Source: Schistosoma mansoni (lineage: Eukaryota > Platyhelminthes > Trematoda > Strigeidida > Schistosomatidae). Taken from it: DNA of 64,000 nt. Of this stretch, positions 46,152 to 56,265 are shown in pieces. Within the stretch, counting starts at the first letter, position 1; every line of letters starts with the position of its first letter. Position numbers and translations under genes: made by a program. Below the pieces are notes generated by a model. That model did not search any database, was not told the DNA's origin, and saw nothing but the letters and a program-made list of their open reading frames with translations. The stretch spans positions 41,718,655 to 41,782,654 of the forward strand of contig NC_031502.1 of assembly GCF_000237925.1 (NCBI RefSeq), in the 5' to 3' direction.

Positions 46152-46250
46152 CTATCTTCGTATACCCATTTTAACATAGTATAGAAATAGATATAACAGG
46201 TATCTTCGTATACCCATTTTAACATAGTATAGAAATAGATATAACAGGTA
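46152..46250. repeat. tandem duplication of a 48-base unit
   Basis: TATCTTCGTATACCCATTTT ... ATAACAGG occurs twice in a row without a visible difference, which suggests recent slippage or duplication. Confidence 0.9.
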
Positions 46251-46324
46251 TGCCTCTGAAACCTTTTTGTTAAATAAGTCATTACATCAAGGTTAGAAGC
46301 AATCATGAACAAAATATTAATGTC

Positions 46325-46618
46325 TAAATTCACTTAGTATTACTTGTTTGAATCTTCCCATTGATGTTTAGGACTGCGACTGGTCAGTCTCTTATTGGCA
46401 TATGTGCATACTGTGCGTATCGCCTCGATATAGCCTTATTTCACAAGCATTGTAAGAAAAGATGGATAGTGGCTAGCAGTGGAATCCAGACGTACGTTTC
46501 GTCCTATTTGTATTGCGCTTTTATTCTCAGTGAGATGCACATACATCCAGCTGACGAGTCCCAAATAGGACGAAACGTGCGTCCTGGATTCCACTGCTAG
46601 CCACTATCCATCTTTGCT
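46325..46618 (+). repeat. composite Sm-alpha-like element with two inverted hammerheads (locus 1)
   Basis: A head of about 135 bases (TTCACTTAGTAT ... GGACTGCGACTGGTCAGTC ... CGCCTCGATATAGCC) is followed by AAGATGGATAGTGGCTAGC. Then comes a truncated antisense hammerhead (46485-46515), a short spacer and a complete sense hammerhead (46545-46589). It ends in CTATCCATCTTTG, the reverse complement of the start of the hammerhead part. The same arrangement occurs at 52618-52230 on the minus strand. Sm-alpha repeats are known schistosome SINE-like sequences that carry active hammerheads. Confidence 0.8.
46545..46589 (+). ncRNA. hammerhead ribozyme, complete core
   Basis: Stem I ATCCAG/CTGGAT, core CTGACGAG, stem-loop II GTCCCAAATAGGAC, core GAAAC, short stem III ACGTGCGT, then cleavage triplet GTC before CTGGATT. 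All conserved core bases (C3 U4 G5 A6, G8 A9, G12 A13 A14) are present. The layout equals that of the Schistosoma hammerhead of known structure. Stem III is very short, so cleavage may need two molecules pairing through it. Confidence 0.88.
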
Positions 46619-47440
46619 TAAAAATATTAATGTTATTATTCATCTTCATCAATAGATAATCATTATAGTGTTATTAAGAGAAAGATATTTGACAAGTCAA
46701 TAGCTTTTAATACTTCTACTTTCATGTGTCAAATGAGTGTTAGAACTTTCATTGTTCAAGTTAATAAACGAATTCTGATTATCATTGAATAGTTAAGGAA
46801 TAGTAAAAAACATTAGCAGATTTGAGTGACACCAAACAATATTATTCGTTATGAAAATAATCCTAAAAATATATCTGCTAGTTTTAGTTAGTTTTTACTT
46901 CTATCGATCTTATTGAGTCTGTGTATTGGTAATAAAAATTCATGTGCATTCATTTCCACTATTCCTACCTGTCCCATAGCTTTTCTCAGCTTGAATATAC
47001 CATAAATGTAATATGTGAGAATAATATTCACTGATAATGCTATACTCTTGTTCGTGAACTCAATGGTTGATTAGTTTGTACCCCAGTATAGACGCTAATT
47101 TGCAGCTTTTGTTTATGAAGATTGTATTTGATAGATCGCTAACACTAAATCTAACGATATATGTTAAAACTAACAAGGTTTAAAATGTGAGTTATGAACT
47201 GTTCAGTTCTATACAGAAATGAAAGGGGCTATGACATTATCTGCTGGCATTTATGTTTTAATTAGTCGAAATGAATTGTTTAAAACCTTACCCTATTTTA
47301 AAGAAAACACTTTAATCATTCATCCACTGTAGATTAAAAATTGTTTTGATCAACATGATATTCACTTACGATTATATGTTCCACTGTGGTATACACAAAT
47401 ATTTTAGCCCTTAATTTGTGAAGCTATGGAGGTTAATTTC
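46619..47440. other. AT-rich intergenic stretch, nothing recognised
   Basis: No frame, RNA gene or repeat family recognised. Confidence 0.4.
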
Positions 47441-47565
47441 AGACCCGCTAACAGCGCACATTCATAACGATGCACACAGGGATGGAACCCAGGACATTTA
47501 TTTTCGAGCATGAACTCTTAAGCTCTGAACCGATGGGCTGTCATTCTATTAATTCATGACAAGGC
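47441..47565 (-). repeat. diverged tRNA-derived SINE fragment
   Basis: The minus strand reads GCCCATCGGTTCAGAGCTTA (A-box-like) and, some 45 bases later, CCTGGGTTCCATCCC (B-box-like GGTTCCATCCC), then CTGTGTGCATCG. The order fits the SINE at 14252 but the hammerhead part is absent. Confidence 0.5.
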
Positions 47566-47724
47566 CATAAAGGGAAAAAGTTGAGCATTCTACAATCTGA
47601 TATGGTAAGACAATTAGAAGTAGACTAATGAAAAGGTCAGTCGATTGCAATCAGAAATGACCTGAAGGAGGAGTGCATTTCATTAGCTAAGAAATGGATT
47701 GATTTCCCAAGGAATAGAGTTGCG

Positions 47725-47835
47725 TTTTTGATTAATTTTGTTCTCTGGGTTAGATAGCTTGATGGTGGAGCTTTCATAGTTATTCTGAACGACATCATCA
47801 GCACAAACTTCAGGTAGAAGTGAAGTGTTCGAATT
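47725..47835 (-). repeat. short repeat with hammerhead-like core (family 3), copy 1
   Basis: The minus strand has CTGATGATGTCGTTCAG and GAAAGCTCCACC, i.e. CUGAUGA ... GAAA with a possible stem between. Related sequences lie at 55345-55430 and 59315-59420. I take it as a degenerate Penelope-type terminal fragment; activity is not claimed. Confidence 0.45.
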
Positions 47836-48600
47836 TCTCCACATATGGCTCACAGATTGTCCTGTAGACCTCGATCTTCATTTGTTATTATTGTGCTTTA
47901 ACCTGTCATTGTTTACTTCCTTATTTCTATTGAATCTCCCATTATTTGATTTTCGGTCCTATATTTGCCCACATTTCAGTCGAATTTGTGTCCACAGAAT
48001 ATTGAGATCTTGGATAGAAGGAATTTTAAAAACACCAGAGAATTTTTAGAAGCTTGGCACTCAGGTCAACCAGTTTCAGATAGATGAGTCTTGAGCTGAC
48101 AAAAACAACTGGTAGTTTTAATTTTGATACCGGGTTAATATATTTCCCATTTACATTTTGACCATGGCCATCCCAAGATACAAATCTTGGAATGAAGATT
48201 TATTTAATAGAGACTCAAGAAAACTGTTATCAGCAAACAGTGAACTTGTACAAATTTATATACAAGGACTCTGAAAATAGTCATAAACGTTAGTGAACTA
48301 AAAGAGGCACCGGTTAATATGTAAACAGCAATTTCAACCTTGGTAAAGGGTGGACCATGGATTCCTTTAAGTGATCTGGAGCTAAAAATAAGATACAAAT
48401 TTATCAAATGAAAATAATGAAGTAATCAGTGAGTAGATGGATGTCTGAAGATTTAATATGTGAATAAAAATCTCGAGCGAATTATTCATACTTCAAAAAA
48501 TAATTCCATGTCTCATTCTTTGCTCAAACTATGCTTTATCTAAATATAAATATTATACCGTTATACTAAGATGTATTTCACCAAGAATTTAAATCGTTGA
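47836..48600. other. intergenic stretch, nothing recognised
   Basis: Short AT-driven frames only (for example a hydrophobic plus-strand frame at 47825-48049 of low complexity). Confidence 0.4.
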
Positions 48601-48602
48601 AA

Positions 48603-48700
48603 TCATGAGTCAGTTGAAGCTAGACCACCAAGGAAAACCTGGAAACACTGAACGGCCATTTCGTCCTATTGTGGGACTCCTCAGCAGTGCGCTGAGGAAC
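48603..48700 (-). repeat. 3' part of the tRNA-headed SINE family, with hammerhead
   Basis: The minus strand carries the hammerhead (48690-48646) and then the family's tail, CCAGGTTTTCCTTGGTGGTC and TCAACTGACTC. The same tail follows the assembly gap at 63712. The tRNA-like head is missing here. Confidence 0.75.
48646..48690 (-). ncRNA. hammerhead ribozyme of the second SINE family
   Basis: Minus strand: stem I GCACTG/CAGTG(T), core CTGAGGAG, stem-loop II GTCCCACAATAGGAC, core GAAA, stem III ATGGCCGT, triplet GTT. Core bases are all present. The base before the cleavage site is U where most copies have C, a permitted but slower choice. Stem III (ATGGCCGT) and stem I sequences are unlike those of the Sm-alpha type, which makes this a separate lineage. 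Confidence 0.75.
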
Positions 48701-49556
48701 ATCGTTTGACTACTTAAATCATGTGAAATTAAAATACTCTTCATTAAAAACAAATCGGTACAAAGATTCGACAACCATTTTTAAAAATTAATCCAAATAG
48801 CAATTACTACTTAAATGATGATAAAAATAAACATTCAATATATATGTATATTCAGGTAATTAATAGATCATAATTAATGAAAGAATCTATATACAAATCA
48901 ATTTAAATCATTATTATTACTTTTATTACACAAAAAAAATTGATTAACGTTTGATCCATCATCATGACAACAGTTGTGTGTGTGTTTTTTTGTACATGTA
49001 ATCTATCATTTTGTGAAGGTTTACTGTGAGAATTATCGGATACCGTATGCAGGATTCGTTATTTAAATATTCTATCATTTGTTACTGTTTAAGTGACTTC
49101 TGCTGTAGTATACCAGTAAGATTTAGATCTAACAAAATATGACTTCTAATTTGGAGAACTCATTTCATATTAATAATAATTTAATTAAGCTACCATCTTT
49201 GTTCATCAGTTATGATAAACACTATGTAATGATGATAGTTTGCTGATTTGTATGAATGGATTGTGAATATTTGATGATTAATGGAGAAATTTGAATTCTT
49301 GACACAAAGTATCATATGAACTTAAACCAGGAGTTAGGATAATTGATTCATGATTCTTAGTTCTTTGTTTAGTAGAGTAACTCAATGACATAATTAATAA
49401 TGAATACAAAAATACTCGTCATATAAACCAATTTATACATCTTTATGACTATTAATTAATATTTTTATGATTTTCTCAATAACCAATAAAATGATGACCT
49501 GACTATTAAAATTAGTTCTTGTTCACCATACAACATTTGGATGTCTAAAGTATACA
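48701..49556. other. AT-rich region downstream of gene E, nothing recognised
   Basis: No coding signal; A/T runs and a short (GT)n near 48975. Confidence 0.4.
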
Positions 49557-49562
49557 TTTATT
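49557..49562 (-). promoter_or_regulatory. poly(A) signal of gene E
   Basis: AATAAA on the minus strand about 70 bases past the stop codon of gene E, the same spacing as in gene A. Confidence 0.45.
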
Positions 49563-49631
49563 CAGATGACTAATACAAGATTATTTATAACTGAATATTT
49601 ACAAAAAGAAAGCCTAATCTATTGTAGCAGT

Positions 49632-52600
49632 TTAAGTGAACAATAAACCAGCACTTGATCTTTGTATGATAATTGCTCCTGATGATTCGAAATTTGTATC
49701 AGTTTGTACTCTGAACCCTTTAAGTTGATTGAGCTTCTTGTTCAATCTCGCCAAAACAATCCCAAGATATGCATCATCAATACGAAGATTTTGCGTAAAT
49801 GACATTGTAACAGAAGCATCACATACGACGTCAGCTCCAATGATATAACCAATACCATAAAAGTATGGAGGATAATAACTATATGGATATTCATGAGGTG
49901 AAACATCCCACTTTGAGTTGTAAGTTTTATTTTGTGGTCGCGATACAACTGAGGTTGAATGTATTGGACCACCGATATAAGACTTCATATCTGATACTTT
50001 AATTGACCTTACGAGTTTGATTGTATTGTTCGGATGAAGCACATAATCATCATCAATAAATAAAAGTAATGGCGTTATATTCTTACAGAAGACACACGCC
50101 CAACGAAAAGATAACATCATTTTCGTAGTTAAATTGAAGTAAGTATCAAAAAAACCACCAACCAACATGTCACCATAAAATTTGCTTTCATTTCTCAACT
50201 CTTTTATTACCGACCATCGAGAAAGTTCACGTTTTCTTGATTCCCACCATGATTTCCCGTCCAACTGAATATTCACACCATCAAAATGATGAATATTTGT
50301 CTCATTCGGTATTGGTAATCCAACAACAAATACAAATCTGACTGTTAAGTTATTCCACAGACTTATGTTCATGTATGTTTTACGCGCGTATGACCGTTGT
50401 TCATAGCAATAAATACAAGATTTGATTAAAACAACCAAACTAAGTTTCTGTTTTTCATGACAAGGATCACAAGCACTTCTTGGAGTTTCCACAACAAATA
50501 GATGTTCATTGTTTATGGGGACCTAAAGGAATGTTTAAACAAATATAATGAGCGATATATTATTTTGGTAAGCTTTCTTAGTAGAATTTGTTAATTTAAA
50601 GATCGAAATTAACTATCTCAGATAGTTTTAAGTCTATATCTATTGAAAACAGTATTGAAAAACAGGAAGAGTTTCGTGGTGATTTCGAAAAATTCTATGT
50701 AAGTGAAATTAACTAAATATCTTTTGACATTTCATGACTGGTCTTTCGTTGCAAAGCTTGTTTTTCAATTCCTAACACTTAGTTGACAGGTCACAACTGT
50801 CTAATTTAAAAACGGAATTACTTCGTTAATTTTTATTAATCATTGTCGTTGTGATATATTTAATGTTTTATAACAGAAATATAATTTTTCAAGATCTATA
50901 GGCTTTAGACCACCATACATGAACACGATACTAGATCACGTGATACAGCTACTCAATAATTCGACTATTTCTCAGAGAATCAGATATAGACTAGAACGAT
51001 CGTTAATGGACATAACATACAAAACAGTAAGTGTTAACGTTAGGACAAAATTGGTTTCGAACCCGGGATGAACTTTACAATACCAGACAGTCTCTGATAC
51101 TTAGCGAAGTTGGATATGTCTGTTACTAATTCTTGACCGATCAAAAGTCATTTTGGGAGGACACATCAGAATGCTTTATAAATTCTGTGATATAATTTAC
51201 ACTATAACCCAATTACATGTGAAAAAATTACAGTTGCCGCTTATAGGAAGCACAGATCATATTGAGATTCAGAGCGGGAGTATCTTGGTTGTTGTTTTAT
51301 TGCTGAATTTAATTATTTATTGGGATCGATTCTTAACACTCACTCACTTGCCCACATTTCACAAAATTATTTATCCGTCTACCTATTATTATTTTACGGT
51401 TTCAACCAGTCATATTGAATCTAATAAGTGATAAAAAATGAAATTAGCTATAAACTACTGAGAGAGGCATTTGTCTAAAAGAAACTAGTACTGAATTGAT
51501 TATGATGATAATGAATTTAAATGCGATATAAGTAGTATCGACATTCTGAATCTTGAACTGGTATTCGCATAAAATAACAAGAGCCTTATTTAGAAATCTG
51601 TACTGATATTTCAACCTTTATGTAATAAATTGAATGAAAATTTGACACTCTTATTGAATGTTATTAACATAGTTCTACATGTACTCATTAGATCATAGCT
51701 AGTGAGTTAGTAGTTGTCATACATGATCGATAATACTTATGTAATCATTGAAAATATTGATCAAAATATTTAGACTTTGACAGGTCACGAAATCAAACTG
51801 TTGATAGATTCAAATAATAGTGAAGCTTTTAAGTTATAAATCTTGTCCAAATGGTGGTTTGTTAATTGTAATATTAAAGGATGGTACTGGTTATTAGCTA
51901 AAAGATTAATGAACTCATTCTATGGAGTAGATGAATTGGTGTATTAGTGATCTGTCAGCATTTCTTATTTATTGAAATAAAAATTATTTATACAAAGAAG
52001 ACAAAATCACTTCATAGCTAATTGATACTAACCATAGTGATTAGACTTTAAATGAATAGGCTTTGTTTTACAGTGTAAGGAAAAGTACTAAATCTATGAG
52101 AAGATTCATTTATTAAACATCATTTGAATTGTATCGACTGCCTAGATCAATGATCAAGTCAACCAATGTATATTATGGAGTTAAGAATTAGAATTCATGA
52201 ATTTAGACAAATTACTTATATGGTGGGCAAAAATGGATAGTGGCTAGCAGTGGAATCCAGGACGCGTGTTTCGTCCTATTTGGGACTCGTCAGCCGGATG
52301 TACCTGCATCTCACAGTTGATGTTCACTCTGGGACTCCAAGCCAATATTTTTCGCTTCAAACGCCATCGTGTTATCCAGTCGGCCAGAGTGAACATCAAC
52401 CCTGAGATGCAGGTACATCCGGTTGACGAGTCCCAAATAGGACGAAACGCGCGTCCTGGATTCCACTTCTAGCCACTATCCATCTTTGTTTATAATGCTT
52501 GTGAATTTAGGCTATATCGAGGCGATACGCACAGTATGCACATATGCCAATCAGAGACTGACCAGTTGCAGTCCTAAACATCAATGGGAAGATTCAAACA

Positions 52601-53302
52601 AACAATACTAAGTGAATTTAAATTACTTATATGTTTTACCATTAATCATGATCTACAGGAAAATGTTATTCCAAAAAAAACGTGTATAAAGCATATGGAT
52701 AAACATGATTATAATCAAATATACATATCTTTATATTAAATTAAATTTTAATGGATATAACATACTTCGTTTGGTGGAAATCCATCTGACATAGCATTCA
52801 AATATTCAGTCATATTGAAATATTTTGGATAATGTCTTCCACCTATAGATTTATTATCTTTAGTATATGATACACTTTTGTTATTAATTGTCTCAGTATA
52901 AATTTCATTGAAATGATAAATGATATTCGTAGGTTCCGATAGTAGTTTTAATTGATTTTTAAAGTTTAGAACTTTTATTGTTTCATTGATTATAGGCAAA
53001 GAATAATATGTAAAGTGAAATAATTCTGTGGATACTTCAGTTGTTTCTATATGATTAGAATCATTAACATGTAACTTATTCAAAGCATCAATAAATGTTA
53101 ACCATGAACTTTGTGATGAAACAATTTGAGTAAAAATATCATTAAAACACAATATAGATGATTTGCTTTGATAAACTATATGATCTTCTTTATTTAAAAT
53201 ATAAATATACAAGTATAGATTAAAAAGTAATCCGATCAAAATGAATATAAATTTCCAATATTTAATTAGTTTTATTAAAGGTAATTTTAGGTTGGTTATC
53301 AT
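49632..53302 (-). CDS. GT31 beta-1,3-glycosyltransferase, gene E (two exons, shortened C-terminus)
   Basis: Exon 1 is 53302-52766 (179 codons), donor CCGAACGAA|GTATGT with the frame ending PPNE. Exon 2 is 50522-49632, acceptor TTCCTTTAG, beginning VPINNEHLF. Phase 0, giving about 475 residues. Exon 1: membrane anchor at about residues 16-34 (FIFILIGLLFNLYLYIYIL) and stem ending HYPKYFNMTEYL. Exon 2: VLIKSCIYCYEQRSYARK, FFDTYFNLTTKMMLSFRW, metal site LFIDDDYVLHP, EYPYSYYPPYFYGIGYIIG and LRIDDAYLG. In FFDTYFNL the His of the FHDTY motif kept by A-D is replaced by Phe. The protein stops at AGLLFT and lacks the last block (xNWxTG) kept in A-D. Intron 50523-52765 contains the hammerhead composite. 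The role is as for the others, but a changed C-terminus may affect activity. Confidence 0.8.
52254..52300 (-). ncRNA. hammerhead ribozyme, complete core, inside intron of gene E
   Basis: Minus strand: stem I ATCCGG/CTGGAT (one G-U pair), core CTGACGAG, stem-loop II GTCCCAAATAGGAC, core GAAAC, stem III ACACGCGT, triplet GTC before CTGGATT. Every core base is present. Stem III has one weak position. It lies on the same strand as gene E, so it would be present in the primary transcript. Confidence 0.85.
52415..52462 (+). ncRNA. hammerhead motif with altered core base
   Basis: Plus strand: ATCCGG, TTGACGAG, GTCCCAAATAGGAC, GAAAC, GCGCGTC, CTGGAT. Layout is complete but C3 of the core is T (TTGACGAG), which should break the C3-G8 pair and strongly reduce cleavage. 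It is the head-proximal, antisense partner of the hammerhead at 52254-52300. Confidence 0.75.
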
Positions 53303-54065
53303 TATTTTACTAGATAGATAATGTACAATTTGACATACTATAAAATAAGAATAACAAATATGTAAATGGATTCACTGAAAAAAAAAAGTGATTACTTTGC
53401 ACTCGAAAATATGAAAATTTTTAAGATTCTACTCAAATTTTTATATTCTAACCTGGTAACGAATAAAAGAACCGATCAATGTTCAATAAGAATTATTTGT
53501 AATTTGATTGCTGAATTTATATTAAGTTCACATTTTAGACCTATAACTGATGGTTGTTAACTCAACAAAAAAAAAAAAATGAAATGAAATGAACGTTTTC
53601 AATAATGGTATTATTTATATCCAAAAATGTGTGTTGTATCGATCAATAAAATAGTCACAAATATACTACTCGTTTTAACTTATTATCGATTGATCATTAA
53701 AAACATTTATTATATTTATGATGAACTTGACGTTTATAACTATATAAATGAATAATTACCATTATTTCCTTATTTATCATGTTTCTATGTTTCAGGAAAT
53801 ATGCGTCCTTTTTCGTCTTATTATAATAGTATCATTAGATTTTTAGTGAATAAACATTTATTAGTTGTGAATTTACAATTGGATAATAAAGTGAATATAT
53901 CATTAAGAGAAAAAAATATTCTCCTCAATCTTTCCCGATTACGTACTGTTTATTATTCACTTTCCTCTATCACATTTCAACAATATAGCTTTTTACTCAT
54001 TGAAACAGTTGTAGTAATAGTAGCTGTAGTTACAAAGTGTAATACCATTATTACATTATTGATAC
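53303..54065. other. upstream region of gene E, nothing firm
   Basis: Very AT-rich. Plus-strand open frames at 53366-53560 and 53801-54060 are AT-driven and lack splice signals or motifs; the latter runs by chance into the LINE fragment. Confidence 0.4.
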
Positions 54066-54890
54066 AATGGACAGCTAGGATGCAGCTGGACGATTCAGAC
54101 TTCGCAGATGATCTGGCTCTTCTATCACACGCGCAATAACAAATGCAGGAGAAGACGACCAGTGTAGCAGCAGCCTCAACAGCAGTAGGTCTCAGTATAA
54201 ACAAAGGGAAAAGCAAGACTCTCCGATACAATACAACATGCACCAATCGAATTACACTTGACGGAGAAGCTTTGGAGGATGTGGAAACCTTTACATATCT
54301 GGGCAGCATCATTGATGAACATGGTGGATCAGATGCAGATGTGAGGGCACGGATCGGCAAAGCAAGAGCAGCATGTTTACAACTGAAGAACATCTGGAAC
54401 TCAAAACAATTGTCAACCAACACCAAGATCAGAATTTTCAACTCAAACGTCAAGACAGTTCTGCTGTATGGGACGCAAACTTGAAGAAGTACGAAAGCTA
54501 TCATCCAGAAGATACGGGTGTTTGTTAACAGTTGTCTACGCAAGATACTTCGGATTTGTTGGCCAGACACTATCAGCAACAAGACACTTTGGGAGAGAAC
54601 AAACCAGATTCCATCCGGTGGAGGAAGAAATGAGGAAGAAGCGTTGGAAGTGGATAGAACACACATTGAGGAAAGCAGCCAACTGCGTCACAAGGCAAGC
54701 CCTCACATGGAATCTTGAAGGTCAGAGGGAGAGAGGAAGACCAAATAACATATTACGCCGAGAAATGGAGACAGACATGAGAAGAATGAACAAAAATTGG
54801 ATAGAATTAGAAAGGAAGTCCCAGGATAGAGTGGGTTGAAGAATGCTGGTCGGCGGTCTATGCTCCATTGGGAATAACAGGCGTAATTAG
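54066..54890 (+). mobile_element. SR2-type LINE, 3' part
   Basis: Starts inside the RT palm (DSDFADDLALLSHAQ with intact FADD), then [59 protein letters not shown] and [12 protein letters not shown]. In other frames [16 protein letters not shown] and [14 protein letters not shown] follow, and the C-terminus has [20 protein letters not shown] 5'-truncated copy, as is common for LINEs, with a few frameshifts. It is fairly well preserved over its first 110 codons. Confidence 0.9.
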
Positions 54891-55344
54891 TCAAGTATTT
54901 TTGATGACTACAACTTACAATGTTAACGAATTCAAACTCTTGTATAATCTATTGACTTTATTGATGTCAGTGAATTTTTTAAGTGTATTATTATGTAATT
55001 ACATAAGAGCGGTTTCTTTTAATTATTGGTTAATTATATAGATACTCGGTACCAATCACTTTTAATAATCAATCTATTGATTTTATAACAATTAAAATAA
55101 TATAAGGTTAAGATAGAAGCATTTAAGTTTGACAAGAAGTATATTTATTTGCCACAAGTTGTGCTTTCTTTTTAATATATGTGAACTTTACAACAAAGAA
55201 TTGATTTCAATCATCTGTCATCTGTTAGTCATATTGGAACAATAATTTCTGTTAACAAAATTAATTTCTTTTCATAATTTTAATGGAATAGTTCACTAGA
55301 ATAGTAAGTGATGTAAAAATATCAAAAATGAACCAAATATTTTC
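54891..55344. other. AT-rich stretch, nothing recognised
   Basis: No frame or repeat family recognised. Confidence 0.4.
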
Positions 55345-55430
55345 AATTTGTGATGGAGTTTTGTTCTCTGAACTGGATGGTTTGGTCGTGGAGCTTTCAT
55401 CGTCCTTCTGAACGACATCATCATAAAATT
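55345..55430 (-). repeat. short repeat with hammerhead-like core (family 3), copy 2
   Basis: Minus strand ATGATGATGTCGTTCAGAAG, then GACGATGAAAGCTCCACGAC. Very like the copy at 47725-47835; the first core base differs. Confidence 0.45.
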
Positions 55431-55799
55431 ATATCAGCTGTAGATAGTCAATGAAACTATTGTTCAAAATTCGTATACATTTATAGCATCTTTATTTCGT
55501 ATTCATTTTGCAAAGATACAAAACTATACAGAATTGTCTAATAAAACTGAAATTTTTCGGATTTGCTTTCTCATGATTTATTAAATACCCAAAAAGTTTC
55601 TCTTATGAACGGTAAAATATATAGAAAATAAAGTAATTTTATTAGTGATCAAATAGAGATTCCTATCATTTCCTTAGTTAATTTAACTCGGTATCGTTTT
55701 GCAGTGTATTCAGTGGTGTGTTACGTTCCAAGTAAGATCGACCGGACTGGTCTATCCACATTTCAGAAAGTAATGGTGTTATCGGTATGACGGTAATTT

Positions 55800-56265
55800 A
55801 GGGTTACATCCAAACGAAGAATAAATGAATGGTAGCTTCTAAGGACCATTTATGGACTATTATTACATATATTCATATTGAATTGCTATTAAGTAACTAG
55901 ATTATATATTTTTTCATATTCCTTTTATCATAAGCTTGCATTTGACCTATTGACTACTGTTATACGATCTACCATTCTTAAGTTATTCCCAATCTATTAG
56001 TTACAGTCTCCTATACACATAACGACTTTTGGCTAGATCTTGTATAATTATTATATTTCATTTTAAGGTTTAATACAGTCTTGTCTGCATGTAAATAAAC
56101 CATTTATGTCTGAAAAATACAATTCATATAGTGGAGGCTGATATTTGTGTTCTGGACTGAACGGGCTGGGTTAGGCATGAAGCTACTATACAAAAGACCA
56201 CTAAGGACTCACAGTTGACTCTAGATTCCTCGTGCTGGTTAACATATCATTGATTTAGCACAGGG
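55800..56265. mobile_element. diverged solitary gypsy-type LTR
   Basis: Resembles the LTR at 8015-8490 in the same reading direction: AATGAATGGTAGCTT, TTATACGATC, AGTGGAGGCTGATATTTGTG and TTCTGGACTGAACGGGCTGG line up with its blocks. More diverged than the copies at 28222 and 39517, so older. No coding part next to it. Confidence 0.6.

Larger units (their letters stand above)
52230..52618 (-). repeat. composite Sm-alpha-like element with two inverted hammerheads (locus 2)
   Basis: On the minus strand: head 52618-52485 (TTCACTTAGTATTG, GGACTGCAACTGGTCAGTC, CGCCTCGATATAGCC), then an antisense hammerhead, a spacer of about 110 bases (containing two arms of GTGAACATCAAC) and a sense hammerhead. 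It ends at CTATCCATTTTTG. It has the same head and order as locus 1 but a longer spacer, so locus 1 has an internal loss. It is transcribed as part of the intron of gene E. Confidence 0.8.
50523..52765 (-). other. intron 1 of gene E
   Basis: 2243 bases, the longest intron in the array, GTATGT...TTTAG. It contains a tRNA-like B-box fragment near 51058 (minus strand CCCGGGTTCGAAACC) and the composite hammerhead element at 52230-52618 in the gene's own orientation. A plus-strand frame at 51153-51431 inside it is not supported as a gene. Confidence 0.75.

Noticed and set aside
51050-51075. tRNA gene at a perfect B-box-like sequence
   Set aside because: Only the B box is convincing, with no A box at the right distance or acceptor stem; treated as a SINE trace in the intron of gene E.
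51153-51431. 92-codon plus-strand frame in the intron of gene E
   Set aside because: AT-driven hydrophobic frame with no motif or supporting context.
53977-54666. 229-codon minus-strand frame
   Set aside because: It is the antisense of the SR2 fragment at 54066-54890; the plus strand carries the recognisable RT motifs.
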